Positions 1-12,700 of a stretch of DNA of 64,000 nucleotides are shown here, in pieces (the stretch's first letter is position 1; each line of letters begins with the position of its first letter). The notes under the pieces are model-generated. The model ran no database searches, had not been told where the DNA came from, and saw nothing but the letters and a program-made list of their open reading frames with translations. The stretch is from Distichodus sexfasciatus. Taxonomy: Eukaryota > Chordata > Actinopteri > Characiformes > Distichodontidae. The DNA lies in contig JAVGVS010000019.1 of the NCBI GenBank assembly GCA_032718565.1, positions 3,584,544-3,648,543 of the forward strand, read 5' to 3'. The position numbers and the translations under genes are program-made.

Positions 1-189
1 TTATTATTATTATTATTATTATTATTGTTATTGTTATTATTGTTATTATTTACTTACTTGGGACTTTATCTTTACTGTAGGCTCTTGTTGAGGTGGGGAA
101 GAGAGTTAAACAGAAGTTGATTTCCCACTTTACTTTAAATGTGTAGAATGACTCATATTTTAAACAAAAGTAATAGACTGACTTCTCCT

Positions 190-304
190 CCTGCAGCAGG
201 TCTTCATCTTTTCACAAGATCTGCAGAACACAGACCAGCCACCAGCCAGAGAATGCGCTGAATACCCGCAGCAATCCCAATGAACACTGACTTCGACCTG
301 GAGT
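190..304. other. Possible terminal exon of a neighbouring gene, strand uncertain
   Basis: This segment reads as an exon on either strand. On the + strand a pyrimidine-rich acceptor ending in CAG at 194-196 is followed by 28 open codons, a TGA at 281-283 and an AATAAA near 534. On the - strand an acceptor ending in TTTAG lies just above 304. It opens a 32-codon frame with a hydrophobic stretch (IGIAAGIQRILWLVAGLC) and ends at TGA 204-206, as the last exon of a membrane protein might. I do not recognise either peptide. Human IL10RA lies upstream of TMPRSS4, but nothing here identifies it. Both readings may be chance. Confidence 0.22.
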
Positions 305-310
305 CTAAAG

Positions 311-1446
311 GATGATACACAGGAGTTAAATTTAGGCTAATCAAAACTACATTTCCAAAAACAGAGAGAGAGAGAGAGGGAGATGCAATTTACATGTAAT
401 CAAAAATATATCAAGATGTATTTTTTTATTTCTTTATCAAGATGCACAATTTTTATCCTACATGAAGTCCTAGGCCAGCCTAGATTTTGGAAGATTTGAA
501 AAATAATGACTGAAAATATCCCTCTCCACTCCTAATAAAAAACAGGGCTTCGGTTCTCATAGATAGTGCTACTTGATATTTTTTTTTAATCTCACTTGTT
601 TTCTGCGTATAAGGAAATGCAGTGTATTTGTTCTGCTTTCTTTCTTACCCATCTGACTTTTCCCAGTGCTGGAACAAATGTTTCCTTTCACCCAGAGTGC
701 AGGACAAAGAGGTCAGCGTCAGTTTCAACACTGAAATCGAAAGCAGTACTTTTACGAAAAAATAATTCCTGTCATTTAGATGTAGATGTCTTACACTGAG
801 AGTGTGTATAAAGATGTGACTTTGACTGGAAGTAACGTGGCTTTCCAAACCAGTTCCTCCTCATTCTGGACATTTTTCACACAGGCTGGTCCAACCTCTT
901 GTCTCTACTTTATTTCCAATCAGCTCATTTTTCTATAATATGGAAGGCATTTAGGTGCTAAACTCAGTTACACATTGTTTTAAACCCATTTTCTACGATT
1001 TAGAGTGTGTCTAGGAAGCTTGTCATGGGTTAATAGCAACATTACGTATCAATTCCGATCAGATCTAATCTTACAAAATACAAAGTGATAAAATTCCAGA
1101 ATGCTGCATTACAATATAGGAAATACATTGAGAGGTGTCATCTCTCTGTATACATCTCTCTCCTTTGATGGCTTGATATCACCGTTCCTTCGACTGCAGC
1201 ATCAAATACACAAATGAAGTGAATAAAAGTGTAATCTTTACGCCCCCTACAGTTGAACATGTGTTACAAGTTGTTCAGAACTCAAGCCTCTTTACTCACT
1301 GAAAGCCGAGCATGTATATATGAAAAAAAAGCAGTCGTCCTTGAAAGACAAATAAAATAGAAAAGATGTTACACAAATATTCACACAAATTAATCCTACA
1401 AGTAGGGAGAACCAACACAACAATAGTCCTCACTCAATGTAAAGCC
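311..1446. other. No gene recognised
   Basis: AT-rich non-coding sequence with a short GA run near 365-379. The short ORFs here have no splice context or recognisable motif. Confidence 0.5.
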
Positions 1447-1762
1447 ATCCAATCCAATCCAATCAACTTTATTTATAAAGCACTTTAAAACAAACCAATA
1501 CAGGACCAAAGTACTGTGCAAAAGAATAAATAAGAACACTAGACAAACCAATAAAATACATTAACACATCTCACAAGGTGTCAAAAGCCAGGGTGAAAAA
1601 AACAGGCAGAGAAGAGGCCGGTCTACTCTCTAATGGCAGATCGTTCCAGAGTTTGGGAGCAGCTACAGCAAAAGCACAATCTCCTCTAATCTTACGCTTC
1701 GTCCTGGGTACACTCAGGAACAGATGATCAGCTGACCTGAGCGAGCGTGTCCATGCAACTCT
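1447..1762 (-). mobile_element. 3' end of a non-LTR retrotransposon (LINE), truncated
   Basis: The - strand encodes a remnant containing CAFAVAAPKLWNDLPLES, the hallmark C-terminus of teleost LINE reverse-transcriptase polyproteins of the L2/CR1/Rex1 type. It is followed by untranslated sequence ending in a short TTGGATTGGATT-type tail near 1447-1465. Only about 320 bp remain, so this is a 5'-truncated dead copy. The exact clade cannot be fixed by eye. Confidence 0.7.
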
Positions 1763-1792
1763 CACTGTTTTTGTGCATTAACGGAATAGTGG

Positions 1793-2128
1793 GTTTATTC
1801 ATTATCCGAACTGCTGAATCCCAGTCGGGGTCGTGGGGGGACCGAAGCCTATCTCAGGAACTTGCTGGCGCAAGGCGGGGACCAAACCTGGGCAGGCGCC
1901 AACACACCACACGGCACACAAACCCACACAATCACACTCACACCTTATGGGGCCAATCGCCAATCAACCTATATTGCATGCCTTTGGACCGTGGGAGCAA
2001 ACCCACAAGAACACGAGGAGAGCATGCAAACTCCACAGAGAAAGACCCTACGGCCGTCCCACAGGGATTCAGACAGGACCTTTAACCTAAGCTGTGGCCG
2101 GAGCGCTAACCACTGTGCCACTGTGCCC
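1793..2128 (-). mobile_element. tRNA-derived SINE (GGCGGCACGGTGG family), reverse copy
   Basis: Read on the - strand it starts with a GGCACAGTGGCACAGTGG-like A-box region and carries GAGTTTGCATGCTCTCC and the AGGTTGATTGGC segment. It ends in the GATAATGAATAA tail shared with the copies at 36671 and 55731. It abuts the LINE fragment at 1447-1762. ORFs in this stretch are SINE sequence, not genes. Confidence 0.75.
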
Positions 2129-3479
2129 AAGTGCTAAGTGGCAGTGAATGCTACTTCTATGGTCAGAAATATGTAAATGTGATATAGAATTAGAATAAAT
2201 TATTTCCAACGGTACCAGTTAAATCTTCTAACTGTGTTGAAACAAATGCTTTCTGAGACAGTATTTTAATAATAAATTATTTAGTATATACATGCGTTAT
2301 TATGATACTACATTGTTTTAGTTAGAAAAAGTATTTAAATCAAGTTTTTCCTTAAGAATAACAGGATAAGCTCAGTCTCCTCCTCACAGTGAAATTCACA
2401 ACTTACTAATTAAAAACTGATATCGGATCGGGATCAGTCGATACCAAATCAAGCATCAGCATCGATATCGGAACTGAAAAAGTTGGATTGGGCCATATCT
2501 ACTGCATCATATGTATGATTATTATGCAGTGTATTTATATTGCTCAAGTAGTAAACATCATTTGTCATGTTTTTAGTTTATTGATTTGTCTTATACAGGG
2601 GTATCTGAGTGTCTTTGCATTTGTATAGTGATTTTCTATAGTCAATGTTTCTGTTTCTGCATTTCAACCAACATCATTGTGAAGCACCTGGATGTCGGTC
2701 CAGCATCCGTTCTTCAACTGTACCCTCACCACACAGTAGCTTAGATAGTGAAGGGGCAGAAGAGAATTCAGTTAGAGGTCCCCCTTAGGAGGCCAAATAG
2801 GACAAATCATTATAGTTTATTTTGGCAGGACATCAATGTTCTACTCTTTAAGAAAGATGTCGGGATCTTTAATGAGCTCAGGGAGTCAGGATCTCACTTT
2901 TATAGCTCATCGAATGGACAGATTCTTTAGGAGTATAGTAGTTAGTTTGGTAGCAACTTCCAAGTGTACCTTCAATGATTAAAAGAGATACGGTGCATAT
3001 ACACAATTTACTTACTTTGTTGTTATAAACATATAAACTTATGTTACATTATTCACTTTTTTGCAAACAGATTCACAGATCATAAAGCTTCTTGATTTCT
3101 TGCCTTACACAAAATCAAAGTCCCTTAATACTCCCACAGAACTAGAAAGGTTTGAACTTTGCATTGCAGTGACAGCAAACTTCACAGAACTGACTTTATT
3201 GTCCATAAAAATATTTACAAGTATGGGGGTTTAGTCATAATGATTAAACATGATAAACATTAAACTGGTAAAAGCGGTATGAGGCATTTTAAGGAACGAG
3301 AATCCACATTTGACTCACAGAAAGTATGATTTGGAAAGAAGAAAAACAAAACAAAACAAAGCATGATATAACAGTTTAGGAGAAAACTCTGTTTATGATA
3401 TGTAGGTGTTTCCCCCTGTTCCAGTTTCCCCTCATTTCCAGGTACAGTGTGTATGCCTGAAGAGAAAAGACTTTTCCTT
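2129..3479. other. No gene recognised; small hAT-like scrap
   Basis: Unannotatable AT-rich sequence. Around 2395-2500 the string ATCGGATCGGGATCAGTCGA with repeated ATCGATATCGG resembles a common fish hAT non-autonomous element, but neither end is recognisable. Confidence 0.35.
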
Positions 3480-3740
3480 TTCTGCTTCTCTCCCACACAC
3501 TCTTCCACACATACACACACACACACACACACCTCTGTATTATTATCTTTGTGAGGTCTTTCCTTAGGCTCCCCATATTGACTAGATGTATATAATTTTA
3601 CACCTACAACTAATCCTAAGCCTAACTTTAACCTCAGTAACCAAAAGCACATCTTTTACCTCTTTTTAGTTTTCTCCAAATAAAACAAGCACACATTTTT
3701 CTATAAAAGTCATTTTCCTCATGGGGACAGCCTCTCAATA
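3480..3740 (-). repeat. Dispersed repeat with embedded (AC)n, partner of 40300-40625
   Basis: The reverse complement matches 40300-40625 closely. Both have a TG/CA run, the GTGAGGTCTTTCC-type block, the AACCTCAGTAACCAAAAGCACATC block and the CCTCATGGGGAC end. Only nucleotide similarity is visible, with no coding content. The family is unknown to me. Confidence 0.6.
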
Positions 3741-4540
3741 TGATAAATACATGGACACACACACACACACACACCCAAGGAGGGAAAAGGACAGAAGACA
3801 TGAATAGGAAATAATTACAATTTTATTGTGTGTTGATGTGAACATACACCCACATCTAAATACTTACATGCACATTTAAGCATCATTTATTTGACAAATC
3901 ATTTATAGAATATTTTAATTGATTGTGGGTTTTCAAATGCAAGAGGATCCAGGTAGCGCTGGAATTCAGAACAGAGCTGACCAGCTATTTAGTTTTCATG
4001 CATAAACACCAAAACCAAAGAGCGACACAAAAGCCAGGGACTGGGTATAGATAAATCATCTGGGGCAAACAAAAGTGCATATTATATTCCACTCTCCAAG
4101 TCAGGGATATAAACTAGGAAATCCTCATGGGAGCCTAAGGCAGTAAGATGGAGATTTTTAATTTTTATAGTGGTTTACAATATCAGGTTCTATTTCCAGT
4201 AGCCAGGAGGTAGGTGATCAGCATTACTAGAAGAAGGAAGAGAAAATGCAAATCTGTTTTTTTTTAAATCAGTGATGGTATTACATTCAGCAAGTTGCAA
4301 TAAGACAAGCATCTACTAACCATTAGTGTGCTTATTTTATTTTTATTTTATTAAAATTAGGCTCAGGTTAACTTAAAATCACATAGAAATGAAAGATACA
4401 AAAGACCATTCCTGTACTATATTACTATATTACTATTACTATTATAAAAAGCGTAGAAATAATCCATATTGTAGTATTAGCCAATATTTAATAATTATAC
4501 ATTTCAAATGAATAATTAAATGGTTTTTAGAATATAAAAA

Positions 4541-4561
4541 TATATATATATATATATATAT
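4541..4561. repeat. (TA)n microsatellite
   Basis: About ten TA units directly upstream of the Tc1-like remnant at 4594. Confidence 0.8.
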
Positions 4562-4593
4562 TATAGTAATAATATTCATTTCTGTTGAAAATG

Positions 4594-5050
4594 TACAGTA
4601 CTGTGCAAAAGTTTTTAGGCAGGAATTAATGAGAAAAAATACTGTAAACAAAAATGCTTAATCATTTTATTTTCATCCAATCAACAAAATGCAGTGAATG
4701 GTAAAAAGAAATCTAAATCAAATCAATATTTGGTGTGACCACCCTTGCCTTCAAAACAGCATCAATTCTTCTACACTTGCACACAGTTTTTGAAGGAACT
4801 CGGCTGGTAGGTTGTTCCAAACATCTTGGAGAACTAACCACAGATCTATAATCCTATAATCCTACAAAATAATATAATGACTATAATCCTACAAAACCCC
4901 TGACTTTGTGCAAGTGTACCTAGAAGAATTGATGCTGGTTTGAAGGCAAAAGGTAGTAACACCAAATATTGATTTGATTTAGATTTTTCTTTTGTTCGCT
5001 CACTTTGCATTTTGTAAATTGATAAAAAGTAATGCTCTGAAAACATATGA
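4594..5050. mobile_element. Tc1/mariner-like remnant folded into an inverted repeat
   Basis: The left end TACAGTACTGTGCAAAAG followed by TTTTTAGGCA is a known teleost Tc1-type terminus. The block CAAATCAATATTTGGTGTGA with the following CCTTGCCTTCAAA (about 4717-4790) recurs inverted at about 4890-4985. What remains is therefore two facing copies of the same end, with the transposase gone. The right terminus is degraded. Confidence 0.6.
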
Positions 5051-5439
5051 TATAGGTAGTAACCATACATTTGATCAATTATATTATCAAATAATGCTTT
5101 TATGTAATGATTTTTCACTAAAACTAAACTGATGGTCATCCTCATTAACTAATAGCTATAATTAATAACTAATAATAACTAATATGTTTTATTTTCTTTA
5201 ATTTTTGCTTTCAAATTCTCCTTACAATGCCACTGCACTTTGAAATTGTTTCCCTGACCTGCATTCAGTTTGCTAATGCAATTATATGACGTGTGTCTAA
5301 CTTTCCGGGTGGAGTTTAGATGCTATTTTAACTGACACAGATTTCTTGACCTCGTCATTTGGCCGTTTAATTTATAGATGAGTTGTTTATAAAAGTGACA
5401 TTTGTAATTTATGGGGTATATAAAAACTTTCCACACCGT

Positions 5440-6035
5440 ATCACTGCTGATCCGATAAGAGGGACTGTATCTTCATGTTCAAAGTCTGGACATTTTACAC
5501 TTTGTCTATATTATTGACTGCTGCTACAATATTTGCACAACTATTGAACGTTGCTTGTACATATCAATAATTGTGGTTTTTTCACTGACTGATATCTGCA
5601 CAAATTATAGAAAGTATTGCACAGACTGTAGTTCTCCACTGCTGTTACAATATCTGCACATACTAGACCTGACTTGGTTAACTCAGACTTTATAAAAGAT
5701 ACTGTTTCATTTAATAGAATGTCTGTATAAAATGTTTCATGTTGAAATTGTTACATAACTTACACATTCACTGTAAAGAATTCACTGTAAGACCATAATT
5801 GTAGGCTGAATACCACATGTAACCAAATTACCTCTCTTTCTACCCCTAGTTTAAAGTGTATATTTTTATATTCTATTTACATATTGCTTATTCTATGTGG
5901 CATATTTGTTCTTTGTTCCTTTTTCTCTGTTCTTTGCACTGTTAAAACTGGAGCCACGTCGTCTTGTCTCTCTGTATACCTGTACAGTATGCAGCAGAGA
6001 TGACAATAAAGTTTACTTTGACTTTGACTTCACTT
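5440..6035 (+). repeat. Interspersed repeat with retroposon-like 3' tail
   Basis: The segment ends in GATGACAATAAAGTTTACTT followed by reiterated TTTGACTT. This is the style of 3' end seen on several fish LINEs and their SINE partners. Internally TATCTGCACA/ATATTTGCACA motifs repeat at about 60-100 bp spacing. There is no coding frame. Confidence 0.45.
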
Positions 6036-8636
6036 TGATTATATATTGAACTTAAAATATGGCCTAATCAATGAAAATAAGCTGTACTAATAATTACAGT
6101 AACCTCATTTTGTAAAATGACAAAATCCGCAGTAAGTTCCTGAAACATCCTTCTGGTTTTTTATATTAAATGATATATGAGGAGATACCCATAACGCATT
6201 ACCTAACGAGGAGTTATTTCCTCAACTTTTTTTCCTTGTATCCAATTTCATTGACCGTCAGAAGACACAGTGACATTGTGGGTATTCCATCCCGGAAAAT
6301 AAGGAGCTGTGTGAAAATGGTCCAAAAGGATTTGCATTAAGAGCAGTGACATAGGTGAAAAAGTGAACAGCACAGGCAAACAAATTCAGTGGTAGGAGTG
6401 GCGGATGGGGGGTGTTGAAGGAGTAGAAGGGGGTGTATTTAAATAGTGGGAATAGATTGAAGCGCTGAGAGCCAAGGCAAACACAGTGCACATAAAAGAA
6501 CGTTAAACTCCTTTAAAGAACGCAGAGCAATCAGAAAGGATTAGTAGGGTGGGAATAGAGGAATGATCAGCTGACATGACGGCTGCCCTTAAGGATAGTG
6601 AGTATTAAGTCCTGTTTTTTCCAGTCTCTTGCCAAGATTAATCAATTTATAACCACTTAAATGTCTCGCATGTGGCTGGGGAAAATGTATGTTTTTGTTC
6701 TCATTTTGATGTTAGGAATGTATGTGTTACATTTGTGTGCTGATTTGCTACAATTTGAGAAGAGGATTTAGAATTTACAGGGACTTATTTTAACAGTGAC
6801 TAAGTGGGTAAGCAGTTAGAAGAATAAATGTTTGATGGTTTGATTTCAAATATCCCAAAACGCAAGAAGACACTTGGCACCTTTGTTAAAAGGGATAGTT
6901 ACTGTCTCATGGCATATTTATTTCATAACTGTTACAATACATTATACCTTCTTTGTGATAGAATTATTTTTATTCTTAATCACTGTTGACAATATGAAGC
7001 AGGAAATATATAAAACCCGTTCAGTTGACCTTGGAATTTGCAACAGGTAGTTAATCATTTATCAAGGAAAAGAAAAGTAATCGATCAGAGAGAACTGATT
7101 AATACTGGACTGATGTAAAACAGCTTACTATCATTATGGACTGACATAAAATACATTTTAACTTAAGATTTGCTAAATCCATTGTTAATAAATTTATTAA
7201 GCAGGCAAAATCACCTCTCATGACTGATTCAGTCTTCTCACATGAGCGATGATGAGTGGAACAGAGTAAGCACGCACAAAAGAGGAGAGGGATTATTTAA
7301 ACCTGTCCACTAATCCCTGGAATGAGAACACTTATACTAAGATGTCATGTCTGTTCATTCAGTAGGTCACCCAACGAGCAACCAGCCCATAACAACAATG
7401 ATACGGAAACATTTCTATCTGTGTAAAATAAATGGAAAGACAAAGATGTTACTGACTTTTATTTGGTGATAATTGAATGTAAACCTGCTCCATATTTCCT
7501 CAAAGACTCTTTATAGTTGTCCTTTACTCCACTTAGACAGTTTATGATTTGAACTTTGAGTTTGATAATTGAAATTTCACAAGACTTCATAAAATGGCTT
7601 TCTGGTTTATGGTTTTTATTTGAACACACAGCATGGCAGGTTTGTCGCAAAAGGCATATCCTTACGAGAAATGTAAGAAAAGCATTGCAACCTTGCAATC
7701 CTTCTGAGAATGCTACTTTATTATTGCGCAATATGAGGCAAATGTCAGTGGCAGCACAAAAGACTTCTAATGATCTCATTAAGTTTGGCAATATCTCAGT
7801 CAGTGTTGCATTTCCTCATATCCAAAGCAACTTACATGAGCATTTTGTGTTCTACTAGGGCACCATTCTAAATTAAAAAGCAACATTACATAAATTATCA
7901 ACAAACTAAACTACTGCCACTGGTGAAGAGAATACACATCATTTACAGCTAGGTCCGTGTCCATGTTTTATAGTAAACACAGCACACCGTTTGTTCAGTC
8001 AATTCAAATAAACCATATTTGTACAACTTAACTAGGGAAAAGCATGGTCGTCCTGGCAACAGGTCATAAATCTATAGACATTAACACGAAACATAGAAAC
8101 ACAAAAAGTAAAATTCCACCAACACATGATCATTACTTTATTCTTTTCCCTTTTTTCTCAACTTCCCATATTTAAGGAAAAAATCTATCAAAAGCACAAT
8201 GCAACTGAAATGTTTTTGTTCAACTACACACAGTCTGTAAAGGGTTTTCATTCCCCAGTGACCAGCCAACATGAACAAGAGACAAAGGACATCACTGGGA
8301 TCCATTAAGACCATCATTTAATTAGTATGATCAAAGAACCAAGAGATCAGGCCTGCCAGTGTGTGGATCAGACGATGATCTTCATCAACACATTTAAATT
8401 CTTACTGAAATTGAAAGTCGCATCTTTCTTTTGCCCCCACTTTCAGTGTCAGTCATTGTTAAGTGGGTAAAAGACCGGCGTCCTGCCACCCACAACTACT
8501 TCCTTAATATGTCAAGCAAGGAAAAGACAAGGTTCTTTGTCAGTTCGCCTTTCTTGTGAAGTGGTTTCGAGATGTCAGTTTTTAATTTGCGTATGTTAAC
8601 AAATTAAGAGCAAAGGGGGACAGGATTGGGTGACTG
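6036..8636. other. No gene recognised
   Basis: AT-rich sequence. Facing ORFs of about 100 codons at 7459-7858 overlap each other on opposite strands and have no recognisable domain or splice context. I regard them as chance. Confidence 0.5.
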
Positions 8637-8720
8637 GGTGGTTGTGGTATAGTGGTTAGAACACTCATCACTGTACCAAAAGGTCGTGGTTTTGAACCCT
8701 ACCTACAGCACTACTATCCC
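8637..8720 (+). mobile_element. tRNA-derived SINE head fragment
   Basis: GTGGTATAGTGGTTAGAACA (A-box-like) and GGTTTTGAACCCTA (B-box-like) at tRNA spacing. It is related to the fuller copy at 33664-33836, but the body is missing or diverged. Confidence 0.55.
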
Positions 8721-9564
8721 GATAAGATTGTATGCTAAGAGTGTAATGCCATGAATAGAAATGAGACGCATTGTGCCTCTTTTATAAATCCTTCTCGAGA
8801 CGAAAGCTGCTTTTAAAAACCACTTACAAAATTTTCTCAAAGATTCTGACATTCATCAATGCTTTCTTGTTCAAGAATTGTTCCTAGGTAAGAATAAATC
8901 TACAACTACTGACAAGCACTCTTAGTAGGCATGTTTGTGCCAAACATTAGCTTATTGGGTTTTCTTCAGTTCTACAACTTTAATGTCGACTTTCTTAAGA
9001 ACAAATTAACAAAACTTATAAAGGTACAGGTAGTGAATGGGGCTTTCCCATAAGCAACACATTCAACCTAATTAAAACCTTATAGAAGCTCTTTCAACTG
9101 TGTCGATTTCACGGAAGCAAACTGGATCAACAGGAGATGGCTAAGCAGTTGCCCAGCATAACAACAGAAACTCCAAATGACAAGACAGGAGTGACATGAA
9201 AAACATTCGTGATGAGTCAGCAACCCAGCGTGTACCGTCACACCAAATTATTTTGGCATCAGGAACAGGGAGAGGTGACCACGCCCAGGTTCAGAGAGAA
9301 GGGGAAGTATACAGGTGAGGGAAGTGCAAAGAGGTGTCCTGTTGCACTACTGGAGCCTTTCAGGTGGGGGGTTGGGCCTCTGAAAATAAATCTGAGCACC
9401 ACCGAGAAGGCAGTGCTAGGAACAGAGCCTAAGTTTACGGAATCCTATATCAGTGGATGTCCCAAGTGCCTTTTCGTATCAAATATCCTCAGTTGTGAAG
9501 ACAAAGGCGGGAGAGACAAAGCAATAGAAGAGTATAACCGCGAGACCACAGCTGGACGAAAAGA

Positions 9565-9719
9565 AAAAGGGATATATATTTAGAAAAGAAAGGAAAGAGG
9601 AGGAGGAGGAGTGTATAGTCGTTCCTGACAAACCTGCGCTCCAGACTCAGTCTGCAGTCTTCTTTCCATCGGCATAAAATTTGTCAAGCTGTGCTGCCTT
9701 AAAGTGCAGCAACAGAACC
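9565..9719 (+). promoter_or_regulatory. Putative tmprss4 promoter and 5' leader
   Basis: A TATATATTTAG box lies at about 9574-9584, a (GGA)n purine run at about 9596-9611, and the short leader then ends in ACAGAACC before the ATG at 9720. The transcription start, probably near 9605, is inferred only from spacing. Confidence 0.35.
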
Positions 9720-12700
9720 ATGAGGGTGAGTCTGCATCATCTATATGCTATGTTAGTCATTTACACACATGGAACTTTAATGTGTTTTGTGTGAATGCAT
9801 TCGTAAGGTTGAGTCAAAGCTAAAAGAAAGAAAGAAGTACTAAAACTGATTTCAAAGCGTGTGTAAGGAAGCTTTTATGTGAGCGCCATGTGTCAGGTTG
9901 TAATTTGACTTAAGCGTTTGGAGATCCGGACTGTATACAATATTCCTCGGTGTTTGCGTGAACACACTTGTTTCAGCCTTTATTCATGGGGGAAATAACA
10001 TGAAAGTTCACATAATGTAGATAAAATCTCAGTCCAGATCAGACTTGTGTTTCATACGCAGTTAAAAATTTATGGCTTTATTTTTTAGTGAAATTAATCT
10101 CAAATACTCAAAATTTAGATATGAATTTATTTATTATAGTGTAAAATGGGCCTTTATTTTGATATATGAACTTTAAAGCCCTATTGTCTTGGTTGCCAGG
10201 TCAAAAACCCAGGATCAAAGCCAAGGGTAATGTTGCAGGTTTAGGGAAGTGGTGATAAACTGCTAAAATGCTCTGGTTAGCAAGTTTTGTTCATTTGAAT
10301 GCTAAAGGCAAAGCCAAACATTATGACAGAGTCTGCAAAACCAGATCTAGTGTATCTACATATTTATGCAGGTCGAAATATGTCTTCATTATAGAACACG
10401 TAGCAAATTAACACACTGTAACTAGTTGACACTTGACTATAAGGTTCACACCCTCTTCTCATCCAGCTGTTTTTCACAGTTGGCTTTTACACTCTTTTTT
10501 AACGTAATGTAAATTTGCTGAATCAGCAGAAACCAAACTGTTCCCAATGTTGTTTTCAGTGAAACTTAAGTCTCAGTCTCACAGGACTATTTTAAAAACG
10601 GGTTAGACAGGCTGGTGTCTCTATTGTGTCTTTATTAGTGTCTTTATGACCATCCCGTTTTAACTGCCTTCTTATTACTTCTATTCTTTTACATTGCTCT
10701 GTGCATGTCATTTGAGCACATCCGTGTCCACTCTTACAACATGCAAATATCAGACTCATGCAAATGACCATGGTTTCGTTTAGACTCAGATGTACTGTAC
10801 ACAGTCAATATTTTCACTGACAAATGATGTATAGCTACTATTAACATTAGAATGAGAGATAGAGGGGAGAGAGGGGAAGGGGGTAGGGAGGGGGAAAACA
10901 GAGATAGAATAACCCCTGACCCATAACAAAACCAGTTCTGCCACATTTCCCCTCCCTAGTTTGTTTGTCAGTGTGGCTTTTCTGGGCTGAACAAGGATAA
11001 TTTTTGTCTGTAGTTTTAACAAAACATGACTTTGCAAATCCAGCATGGCAGCCTATTAAAAGTTTTGTTGGTACCTATATTTTTCAGATCATCATCTTTG
11101 TCATTAGCAGTAACAGGTAGCTCTGGATTATCGTTACCATAATTAGTAGTTGTTTGATGATATCTAGTGATCAGTTGAATGTTAACATGCCATTTCATTT
11201 TGTTTTGGAATATTTATATTTATACGCACAGCACATACAAATCTGAAGTTCTGTCAAAAAAAAGAAGAAGCTTTAAACATTAGTAAGACAACATTGCGTG
11301 TTTAACTGCATGATTCCTCATCGTTGAGTAAGAACAATTAAGATTGCTAACTGATATGTCGGGTCTCTTACATTCCTATAAGAGTAGTTGTTGGTTTGAT
11401 CTGAAGTCATTTTGTCTGTCAATGTTTTAACAGAACTGTTAAACAGTGTAAAATCATTCTCACAAAAAACAAACTCTTTTATGTGACAATAAAGCAGGTT
11501 TGATGTTGTCTAAAGGAACTTGTGTAAAAGAATATAAAACTGCAGTACAAAGCTATATTAAAAACTACAGTGTTATAATACAAAGATTTTATAGTAATCC
11601 AATTCAAATTACTTATATTTTATGCTAGTAGATACACGTATTGCTAAGGTAGAAGATCTTCGTCAGACATTGTGATATATGGAAATTTAAATTGGGTATT
11701 TTTTTTTAAAGGTAAAAATAGTTCTGTTTTCCAATTGCCAAAAATGTATGCATGGCATGTGCTAAGCAATTTACATCACATAGCTTACAGGTGTGCTACA
11801 CCACTTTGTAAAGATAATTCAATAATTGACATTAAGATTGTTGAGTTCTTAATTAACTTCTGCATCAGGCTGCCATTACAAAAGGCAAATCACAGGACTT
11901 CTGCATATTTGTCTGCACTCACCTTGTGTTTTGAATGTGTGAGTGGGTGTTTTTGACTCAGAGCTGTGCGGAGTCAAGTCATTACGAGACGTAGCACTGA
12001 GGTAGTCATTGCTGTGACTGACGGTTGAACAACAACAATGAAATTTGTGATCTTAAATCTCTGATGTGAAAATGCTTTGAGAGATTTCAGACTGAAACTG
12101 AGACCGTGAGACCTTGAGAAAAGGCATAAAGACAAAACCCTTTTCATACCTGTACTTCAGAGTTTGATCCAGCAGTAGCACTGCATTGTAGCCTAGAATT
12201 GGCCAATATGTTATAGATTTTCTACGCATTGTTCACTGGCTATATTTTGTGAGATAATATTTAATCTGGCTCGAAAGCTGACATGTAAAATTGGTCCTTT
12301 GTCTGACATGTGAGCATTACGTTCCCGCCCTTAGCAAACCGCTTGGCAATAAGATTTGACAGTAAACCGCTGCAGGCCAAATGTAATTCTCCATAACTGC
12401 CATGAACCACTCATGGAAAATAGGAACTAGGACAGTTTTATAACCACAATTTAACCTGCTTCAAAAGCCAAACGTCTATATAGTCCAATAAATAGGGAAG
12501 ACAACCCTTATGTTTTTCACTTCACCATCATATAGCTTGAAGTTGTTTCATGCATAATAATGGGGTAATGAGATAATAACTCGCTCACACCTGTCAGACA
12601 AAGTTTTGGAAAAACGTCACCGAAACTGCACTGATCAGTGAGTTTGAAACGACGGTTACCATTTTCCATTATACAAAGATATACAACAGGAGGATTTGCA

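Noticed and set aside
7459..7858. Facing 100-110 codon ORFs
   Set aside because: They overlap antisense to each other with no recognisable motif, and AT-rich sequence makes chance likely.
9209..9583. 124-codon + strand ORF just upstream of tmprss4
   Set aside because: No signal, domain or splice context; it overlaps the inferred promoter/TATA region and its composition looks random.
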